A stretch of DNA of 7,268 nucleotides, taken from the NCBI GenBank assembly GCA_023417285.1, contig JAEZFR010000527.1, forward strand, positions 1 to 7,268, written 5' to 3'. The notes below the pieces were generated by a model, which was given only the letters and a program-made list of their open reading frames with translations, did no database searches and was not told the origin of the DNA. This stretch comes from Bacillota bacterium (lineage in GTDB: Bacteria > Bacillota > Clostridia > Acetivibrionales > DSM-1351). Of the stretch, positions 1 to 4,909 are shown piece by piece. The position numbers were made by a program, and so were the translations under genes. Every line of letters starts with the position of its first letter. The first letter of the stretch is position 1.

Positions 1-425
1 AGGTAAGCTAAAATAAGAGCTATAGTTTGTGGATGCTCTCCCTGAATAAAATTTAATAATTGAGATGGATCGGTCTTTCTGACAAAATCAAAGGGGCGTA
101 CCTGTAATGATACTGTAAGCTTATTAATAATATCTACGGCCTTTTGTGTACCTAATGCCTTTTCTAAGATGTCTCTGGCGTAGTTTATACCACCTTCTGC
201 AATATATTCTTGAGCAAGACAAATCTGATAAAATTCCTCAAGAACTCTCTCTTTTTCATCAGGCGTAACTGAACGAATATTTGCAATCTCAAGAGTAAGC
301 TGTTCAATCTCTTCTTCTTTTAGATGCTTGAATATTTCTGCAGACTTTTCAGGTCCCAAAGATATTAGCAGCATTGCAGCCTTTTCTCTTCCGCTATACT
401 CAGTTTTTGTTGCTGCTCTTGCCAA
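1..425 (-). CDS. fliG: Flagellar motor switch protein FliG, N-terminal part (runs off the window)
   Basis: FliG is the cytoplasmic rotor protein that binds the MS ring (FliF) through its N-terminal domain and, through its C-terminal domain, interacts with the stator to generate torque and switching. Only the first 141 residues are in the window; the family is usually about 335-340 residues. I translated this by hand. The N-terminal domain includes SGREKAAMLLISLGPE (residues 11-26) and EEEIEQLTLEIANIR (37-51), and the middle domain begins at the conserved EHPQTIALIL (130-139), all typical of FliG. The start is TTG at 425-423, chosen because the protein then begins MARAATKTEY as in related FliGs and a GGGGTG site lies 6 nt upstream. 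An in-frame GTG three codons earlier overlaps that site and is less likely. The gene follows fliF after an unusually long 122-bp spacer. The rest of the gene lies beyond position 1. Confidence 0.95.
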   Translation of the reverse strand, partial: MARAATKTEYSGREKAAMLLISLGPEKSAEIFKHLKEEEIEQLTLEIANIRSVTPDEKERVLEEFYQICLAQEYIAEGGINYARDILEKALGTQKAVDIINKLTVSLQVRPFDFVRKTDPSQLLNFIQGEHPQTIALILAY

Positions 426-547
426 TCTACACACCCCACAAAAATAATCTAATTAATTAATAAAATCTATTTTAAAAAAATTAACAGTAATAAACGTACT
501 AATACAAACAAACTATGTAGTTATAATAAACTATATTTCAAAATTAA
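426..547 (-). other. AT-rich fliF-fliG spacer
   Basis: These 122 bp separate the fliF stop from the fliG start. By my count only 22 of the 122 bases are G or C, and many of those belong to the fliG ribosome binding site. The minus strand contains no ATG here, so no small gene starts within it. I see no G/C-containing hairpin and no -35/-10 pair that I would defend. It is longer than the other gaps in this operon (3, 23 and 46 bp). Possible roles are an RNA processing site or a weak internal promoter, but nothing in the sequence shows either. Confidence 0.4.
432..437 (-). promoter_or_regulatory. Ribosome binding site deciding the TTG start of fliG
   Basis: The minus strand reads GGGGTG, 6 nt before the TTG at 425-423. 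It matches the anti-Shine-Dalgarno partner with one A-to-G difference from GGAGGTG. No ATG lies in frame between the upstream stop and the conserved N-terminus, so this site is the main reason to accept TTG. Confidence 0.6.
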
Positions 548-2119
548 TTATTCAAAATCATCTGTTAACCAATTTCTAAGCAATTGAGCAACAGCATCTG
601 GCTTTTGCTTAACAAATTTCTCAAGTTGCTTCTTAACCTCTGATCTTTCTTCAAGATCTATTTCCGGTAAAGATTCATGTTTCATTTCGGGTATGATATA
701 TTTACCATCCATATCAGTCCCCGTTGCAAGTGCAGGAACTAATTTTTCCTTCTTCTTTCTTGGGAAAGCTATAATTATCAAGACAACAAACATAACAAAT
801 AGAAGTGCCAACAAACCGTACTGGTCAATAAGTGCCTTTATAGTTTCGCTAGTAGAAGGCATAACTGTTTCAGGAGGTAATACCTTTAACTTTGCAACAC
901 TAACATTTGCAACAGGGATTCCTGTTGCTTTACTAACCATGTCCTGCACCTGTGCTATAAGTTCATCGGTAAGCTTAGAATCATCGGCAACCCTGTTTCC
1001 ATACAGCAAAGTAATAGCAGCAGTAGTTTTTTCAGGGATAACCTCACCTATAGACTTTTCAGCCTGCTTATTGGATTCATTATAAGCCCAGTTCTCGGTA
1101 ATATCAGATCTTTTATAAGAACCCGCATCGGTTGATCCCATAGGATAGGATGGTGTTGTACCAGGATTTGACTCCATACCTGCTACTGCACCAGTATCAC
1201 CATTCTTAACTTCTTCCTTTTCTTCATGTCTGCTGACAATTGCACCTGTTTCCATCCCATTAGGATTTGATATCTCTTTTGATTGCTGTGTTAAGGTATC
1301 AAAATCAAGGATAGGATTAACAACTACGCTAGCTGAGTCAAAACTATCAAATCGACCATTTAGTATAGACCTTACATTTTTTTCAAGGTCATTCTTAACC
1401 CTTTGCTTCATCTCATATTGTGTAGAAGTCTTTTCAATAGCGGTATCAGTGCTCTCAGAGTTTAAAATATTCCCCTCTTCATCAACAACAGTAACATTTT
1501 TGGGATCTAGTCCCTCTACACTACTTGCCACTGTCTTGACAATACTTTGAGCCAATGCAGGGGTTATCTCACCATTTGGTATTATAGTCACTGCTGCCTT
1601 AACATCGCTTGGATTGCTCTCATCAATAAAAAGAGTTTTTTCAGGCTTTGTAATGGTCACACTTGCATCCTTTACATTTTTGAATAACTTTAGCTGTCTA
1701 GCTATATCTGATTCATCTAGCTGCTGCCAAATGTGCTTTTTATCACTTTCAGTAGTATTAATTTTGATATTACTTAATGCGTCTGCAAAGGTAATCCCAT
1801 TTTTGGGGTACCCTGCTGAAACTAGTTCAAAATGAGCTTGGTCACTATCCTTAACGTCAACAATAATGCCCTTTTTATTGTCAGTTAGATGATAACCTAT
1901 CCCCTTTTCAGTGAGTACTTTTTGCATCTCAGCAATGTCTTGGTCACTGGCGTCCTGAATAAGAGTAGTATAAGAAGGTCGTGTTATCATAAACAGACCA
2001 ACTCCCACAAATATTGCAACCAATGCTGCCGTTATATATATTCTTGTTTTCTGTGACTTGTCTAGTCCTTTCCAAAAATCAGAAAGGGATTTGAACATTT
2101 TTGTAAAGATCTCAGGCAA
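548..2119 (-). CDS. fliF: Flagellar MS-ring protein FliF
   Basis: FliF assembles the MS ring, the inner-membrane platform of the basal body that houses the export gate and carries FliG on its cytoplasmic face. The 523-residue product has the family layout: a cytoplasmic N-terminus, a first membrane helix at about 27-45, a YscJ/FliF-type ring-building region at about 48-220, a second extracellular ring region, a Gly/Ser/Asn-rich low-complexity loop at about 285-340, and a second membrane helix at about 434-451 followed by FPRKKK. The cytoplasmic tail ends in PDAVAQLLRNWLTDDFE (507-523), the conserved FliG-binding segment, so the gene is complete and probably functional. The start is TTG (2119-2117), supported by GAGGTG 6 nt upstream; the next ATG is codon 8 and has no comparable site. 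The gene lies 46 bp after fliE and before fliG, the usual basal-body order. Length is normal for Gram-positive FliF. Confidence 0.97.
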   Translation of the reverse strand: MPEIFTKMFKSLSDFWKGLDKSQKTRIYITAALVAIFVGVGLFMITRPSYTTLIQDASDQDIAEMQKVLTEKGIGYHLTDNKKGIIVDVKDSDQAHFELVSAGYPKNGITFADALSNIKINTTESDKKHIWQQLDESDIARQLKLFKNVKDASVTITKPEKTLFIDESNPSDVKAAVTIIPNGEITPALAQSIVKTVASSVEGLDPKNVTVVDEEGNILNSESTDTAIEKTSTQYEMKQRVKNDLEKNVRSILNGRFDSFDSASVVVNPILDFDTLTQQSKEISNPNGMETGAIVSRHEEKEEVKNGDTGAVAGMESNPGTTPSYPMGSTDAGSYKRSDITENWAYNESNKQAEKSIGEVIPEKTTAAITLLYGNRVADDSKLTDELIAQVQDMVSKATGIPVANVSVAKLKVLPPETVMPSTSETIKALIDQYGLLALLFVMFVVLIIIAFPRKKKEKLVPALATGTDMDGKYIIPEMKHESLPEIDLEERSEVKKQLEKFVKQKPDAVAQLLRNWLTDDFE

Positions 2120-2125
2120 CTATAT

Positions 2126-2131
2126 CACCTC
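2126..2131 (-). promoter_or_regulatory. Ribosome binding site deciding the TTG start of fliF
   Basis: The minus strand reads TGAGGTGATATAG and then TTG. The GAGGTG core sits 6 nt before the TTG at 2119-2117. This spacing is good for the TTG and too long for the ATG at codon 8, so the TTG is preferred. Confidence 0.7.
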
Positions 2132-2165
2132 ATACACCCATATTGTCTTTGGTTATGTAAATTAA

Positions 2166-2477
2166 TTAAATTTGCATTCTCATTATTTCAGTATAAGCAT
2201 CCAATAACTTATTTCTAATTTGCATAGTAAACTGCAAAGCAATAGTTGCTTTCTCAGATGCAATCAGAACATCACTAATATTGTCAGTCTTGCCCATTGC
2301 AAAATCGTTTTTTAACTGATTAGCAGTCTCTTCAAGCTCGCTTACCTGCCCTAGTGCCGACTGTAGATATTCCCCAAAGGAAACTGTTGGTGTCGACTCT
2401 GGCTGTTCATCAATACCCTTAAGACCAATATTGGTAGGCATAAGAGTTTTAATACCAACTAATGAATCAATACTCAT
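2166..2477 (-). CDS. fliE: Flagellar hook-basal body complex protein FliE
   Basis: FliE is a small protein exported early by the flagellar type III apparatus. It forms the junction between the MS ring and the proximal rod. The 103-residue product is the usual family length. The variable N-terminal half (1-45) contains SFGEYLQSAL at 33-42. The conserved C-terminal helical half runs from about 46 and ends in ASEKATIALQFTMQIRNKLL (73-92) followed by DAYTEIMRMQI, the FliE signature region. The ATG at 2477-2475 has a strong GGGGAGTG site about 6 nt upstream. It lies 23 bp after flgC and 46 bp before fliF, inside the same minus-strand operon. There is no signal peptide, as expected for a type III export substrate. 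I see nothing unusual in it. Confidence 0.96.
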   Translation of the reverse strand: MSIDSLVGIKTLMPTNIGLKGIDEQPESTPTVSFGEYLQSALGQVSELEETANQLKNDFAMGKTDNISDVLIASEKATIALQFTMQIRNKLLDAYTEIMRMQI

Positions 2478-2500
2478 TTATTCACTCCCCTAAAGCAGTA

Positions 2501-2944
2501 TTATTTCCCAATCTCTAGTGCTTTCATTGCCATGGACTTAGTAGCATTTATTGAGGTAACATTAGCTTCATATGACCTTGTTGCAGATATCATATTGACC
2601 ATTTCTGTCACAACATCTACATTTGGCATGCTAACATAACCATCATTATCTGCATCAGGATGTCCAGGGTCATATACTTTTTTGAACTCTGAAGTATCCT
2701 CAACTATTTTAGTAACCCTAACTCCGTTTCCGCCGTCAATACCATCTCTTGCATTTGATAAATATGTAGAAAAAGAATCGGTATTTTTTCTTTCCTCAAA
2801 AACAACATCTTTACGTCTATAGGGGGTACCATTTTCAGTCCTTGTTGTATTAACATTTGCAATATTTTGTGAAATGGTATCCATTCTAAGACGCTGCGCA
2901 GTCAAGCCAGAGGCACCAACATCCAATGCTTTAAAAAATGACAT
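2501..2944 (-). CDS. flgC: Flagellar basal-body rod protein FlgC
   Basis: FlgC is one of the proximal rod subunits that transmit rotation from the MS ring to the hook. The 147-residue product has the typical rod/hook/filament N-terminal helix, with ALDVGASGLTAQRLRM at 6-21 and ISQNIANVNTTRT at 24-36. A middle region carries DPGHPDADNDGYVSMPNVD (92-110). The conserved C-terminal helix includes EMVNMISATRSYEANV (114-129) and ends ALEIGK. Both terminal helices are needed for coiled-coil packing in the rod. The ATG at 2944-2942 lies 3 bp after the flgB stop, and its GGGGAGGAAG ribosome binding site lies inside the last codons of flgB, which suggests translational coupling. Length and motifs are normal. 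It is exported by the flagellar type III system and has no signal peptide. Confidence 0.97.
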   Translation of the reverse strand: MSFFKALDVGASGLTAQRLRMDTISQNIANVNTTRTENGTPYRRKDVVFEERKNTDSFSTYLSNARDGIDGGNGVRVTKIVEDTSEFKKVYDPGHPDADNDGYVSMPNVDVVTEMVNMISATRSYEANVTSINATKSMAMKALEIGK

Positions 2945-2947
2945 AAT

Positions 2948-3355
2948 TTACTTCCTCCCCTCGTTGATGACACTCTTGATCTTGGTAAAACTACCATTAA
3001 GCATTTGCGTAAGTGCATTAAACTTAATAGAATTCTTAGCCAAATTTGCCATCTCAGTATCTATATCGACATTATTTCCATCAATACGCATACTAAGATT
3101 GGAATAATCTTGAGTTATAGTTGGATTGACATTGTCTATATCAGATGAACTAATAGGAATATGTCTAACGTCAGTTGTATTACCTGCAATCCTTTTCTTC
3201 GAGTTACTGAGATACTCCTCAAAAGCGATATCCTTGCGTTTATAACCAGGAGTGTCAACATTTGCAATATTCTGAGATATAATCTCATTTCTTGACCATG
3301 CAGCATCCAATGATTTTTCCATTGCAGTTGTGCCGGATAAAAGCTTATCAATCAT
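2948..3355 (-). CDS. flgB: Flagellar basal-body rod protein FlgB
   Basis: FlgB is a proximal rod subunit of the flagellar basal body, and here it opens the flagellar gene cluster. I choose the ATG at 3355-3353, giving 135 residues that begin MIDKLLSGTT. This matches family length, and AGAGGGAG lies just upstream. A longer in-frame reading from 3433 would add 26 residues (MFFFMLEFS...) that do not resemble FlgB and has no good ribosome binding site. The N-terminal rod motif ISQNIANVDTPGYKRKD is at 26-42. The C-terminal helix, VDIDTEMANLAKNSIKFNAL at 96-115 and then TQMLNGSFTKIKSVI, is typical. Its 3' end carries the flgC ribosome binding site. A 182-bp non-coding leader separates it from trmFO and holds a likely terminator and a candidate promoter, so it probably starts a separate transcription unit. 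Confidence 0.96.
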   Translation of the reverse strand: MIDKLLSGTTAMEKSLDAAWSRNEIISQNIANVDTPGYKRKDIAFEEYLSNSKKRIAGNTTDVRHIPISSSDIDNVNPTITQDYSNLSMRIDGNNVDIDTEMANLAKNSIKFNALTQMLNGSFTKIKSVINEGRK

Positions 3356-3411
3356 AACAACACTCCCTCTAAGTGCTACTACAGCCTTGTAATTAAATGT
3401 ATCACAGCTAA

Positions 3412-3440
3412 ATTCTAACATAAAAAAAAACAAAAAACAA
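3412..3440 (-). promoter_or_regulatory. Candidate sigma-A promoter for flgB operon
   Basis: On the minus strand TTGTTT (3440-3435) is followed after 17 bp by TAGAAT (3417-3412). The -10 matches the consensus at 5 of 6 positions and the -35 at 3 of 6, and the spacing is ideal. The transcript would start near 3405, giving a leader of about 50 nt to the flgB ATG. The -35 and spacer overlap the A/T hairpin and its T tract, so a chance match in AT-rich DNA is possible. Confidence 0.4.
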
Positions 3441-3464
3441 TAAAATGTATCTTTATTGTTTTTT
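3422..3464 (-). terminator. Probable intrinsic terminator after topA-trmFO
   Basis: A perfect 13-bp inverted repeat has arms at 3432-3444 and 3452-3464 (AAAAAACAATAAA / TTTATTGTTTTTT) around a 7-nt loop. On the minus strand the stem is followed by G and then nine T (3430-3422), as in a Rho-independent terminator. On the plus strand only one T follows before AGGG, so the signal is directional. The weakness is that the stem has a single G-C pair. Termination may therefore be partial, leaving read-through into flgB. Confidence 0.5.
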
Positions 3465-3537
3465 TAGGGACTGTAGCACCATTATCTAGTATTATAGTAG
3501 TACTATCGTGTCGTTTTATTTTATATTTTTACTAACT

Positions 3538-4848
3538 CTATACGAACTCTTCATAAATATCTCTAATTGTATCAAGAGATCTTTGTGCAGCTTCGGAATT
3601 TCTCCTCTTTTTATCCCTGATAGTAGTATCTATACCGGTAAAAATACCAAAGTTCACATTCATAGGTTGAAAGTTCTTGACAGATGAATCGCTAATGTAA
3701 TTACAAAGAGCACCAATTGCTGTATTTGGAGGAAACTTTATTGAGTTCTTCCCCAAGCACTGCATAGCGGCATTTACTCCAGCTACAAAGCCCGAGGCAG
3801 TGGATTCAATATAACCTTCAACTCCTGTCATTTGACCTGCAAAATAGATATTTTTATTATTTATCATTCTATACGTGCTATCAAGAAGCCTCGGAGAATC
3901 TATAAAGGTATTTCTATGCATTACCCCAAACCTTATGAATTCAGCATTTTCCAATCCCGGAATTAGCCTGAATACCCTCTTCTGCTCGGGCCACTTAAGA
4001 TGTGTCTGAAAGCCTACAATATTATATAGGCTTCCCGCCTTATTATCCTGTCTGAGTTGAACTACTGCATAAGGCCTTATACCTGTTCTGTCGTCAACCA
4101 GTCCCACAGGCTTTAAGGGACCATACCGCATGGTATCCTTTCCTCTCTGTGCCATACTTTCTATTGGCATGCAACCTTCAAATACCATATTTTTTTCAAA
4201 GTCCTTAACCTCCGCTGATTCTGCAGAAATTAAGGCATTGTAAAAAATCTCATATTCCTCTTTATTCATTGGACAATTAATATAATCATCACTGCCTTTG
4301 CCATACCTAGCAGCTTTAAAAGCCTTGTCCATGTTTATGGATTCATAAGTTACTATCGGAGCAGCAGCATCAAAAAAATGTAGATGTTTTTCTCCGGTAA
4401 GCTGCTCAATAAATTCAAACATAGGTTGTGAAGTAAGTGGTCCGGTGGCAATAATAGTTATATTGTCATCAGGAATTTCACTTAATTCCTGATGAATTAC
4501 CTCAATGTTATTAATCTGGCTTATAACGTCAGTAACATATTGGGAAAAGCCTTCTCTATCAACGGCTAGTGCTCCACCGGCAGGAACTCTTGTCGCATCA
4601 GCGGCTCTAAGAATAAGTGAGTCCATTATTCTTAGCTCTTCCTTTAAAAGCCCCACTGCATTCTCAATCTGATCAGACCTAAGAGAATTACTGCATACCA
4701 ACTCTGCATAACTATCTAAATGATGAGCAGGAGAGTGCTTTTGTGGCTTCATTTCATATAATTTTACCGATATACCTCTTTTTGCTATCTGATATGCAGC
4801 CTCACACCCTGCAAGCCCTGCACCAATTACATTAATGGTATTTGACAT
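3538..4848 (-). CDS. trmFO: Methylenetetrahydrofolate-tRNA-(uracil-54-C5)-methyltransferase TrmFO
   Basis: TrmFO is a FAD-dependent enzyme that makes 5-methyluridine at position 54 in the T-loop of tRNAs. It uses 5,10-methylenetetrahydrofolate as the carbon donor and reduced FAD as reductant. The 436-residue product matches the length of the B. subtilis enzyme (about 435). The N-terminal FAD-binding GAGLAG motif is at 9-14 after a beta strand. VCSNSLRSD (51-59) contains C52 and FEGCMPIE (223-230) contains C226; these correspond to the two functionally important cysteines of the family (C53 and C226 in B. subtilis). FAGQMTGVEGYIESTASG (336-353) is the second conserved FAD-contacting region. 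The ATG at 4848 places the FAD motif at the usual position. The nearest Shine-Dalgarno-like sequence, AAAGG, is about 15 nt upstream, which is farther than normal. It starts 61 bp after topA and is probably cotranscribed with it. Older annotations call this gene gid. Confidence 0.97.
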   Translation of the reverse strand: MSNTINVIGAGLAGCEAAYQIAKRGISVKLYEMKPQKHSPAHHLDSYAELVCSNSLRSDQIENAVGLLKEELRIMDSLILRAADATRVPAGGALAVDREGFSQYVTDVISQINNIEVIHQELSEIPDDNITIIATGPLTSQPMFEFIEQLTGEKHLHFFDAAAPIVTYESINMDKAFKAARYGKGSDDYINCPMNKEEYEIFYNALISAESAEVKDFEKNMVFEGCMPIESMAQRGKDTMRYGPLKPVGLVDDRTGIRPYAVVQLRQDNKAGSLYNIVGFQTHLKWPEQKRVFRLIPGLENAEFIRFGVMHRNTFIDSPRLLDSTYRMINNKNIYFAGQMTGVEGYIESTASGFVAGVNAAMQCLGKNSIKFPPNTAIGALCNYISDSSVKNFQPMNVNFGIFTGIDTTIRDKKRRNSEAAQRSLDTIRDIYEEFV

Positions 4849-4909
4849 GTATTAATTAGCTATCCTTTCAAAACTACTTCTTTTGTTGAGTTCCTTATTT
4901 TCTCTTCTT

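Larger units (their letters stand above)
3373..3479 (-). repeat. Long-range inverted repeat enclosing the terminator and flgB promoter
   Basis: Minus-strand GTGCTACAG (3479-3471) is complementary to CTGTAGTAGCAC (3384-3373) over 9 bp with a 3-nt bulge. The arms enclose the A/T hairpin and the candidate flgB promoter. The adjacent TCCCTAA (3470-3464) can instead pair with TTAGAGGGA (3372-3364), which includes the flgB ribosome binding site. The two pairings cross, so they would be alternatives. Whether the RNA uses them is inference. Confidence 0.35.
3356..3537 (-). other. Non-coding trmFO-flgB interval / flgB leader
   Basis: This 182-bp interval separates the housekeeping genes from the flagellar operon. 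In order of transcription it holds an odd palindrome (ATAGTA-C-TACTAT on the minus strand, 3506-3494), the left arm of a long-range pairing (GTGCTACAG, 3479-3471), an A/T hairpin with a U tract (3464-3422), a candidate sigma-A promoter (3440-3412), the right arm (CTGTAGTAGCAC, 3384-3373) and the flgB ribosome binding site (about 3370-3362). I see no protein-coding gene in it. Confidence 0.6.

Noticed and set aside
693..1085. 130-residue open frame on the plus strand
   Set aside because: It is the reverse strand of fliF, including its second membrane helix, with no ribosome binding site or recognisable family. The same reasoning excludes the other plus-strand frames over fliF, flgB and topA.
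3136..3351. 71-residue minus-strand open frame inside flgB
   Set aside because: It is a shifted-frame shadow of flgB, whose own frame carries all the conserved rod motifs.
3356..3433. Longer FlgB reading with 26 extra N-terminal residues from 3433
   Set aside because: The added residues do not resemble rod proteins and have no suitable ribosome binding site. They would also be read from inside the A/T hairpin. The ATG at 3355 has AGAGGGAG upstream and gives the normal family length.
3503..3531. Possible motility sigma factor (sigma-D/sigma-28) promoter upstream of flgB
   Set aside because: TAAA and a CGATA core are both present on the minus strand, but the distance to the aligned -10 is 17 instead of about 15 and the -10 matches the GCCGATAA consensus poorly. 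AT-rich sequence makes such partial matches common.
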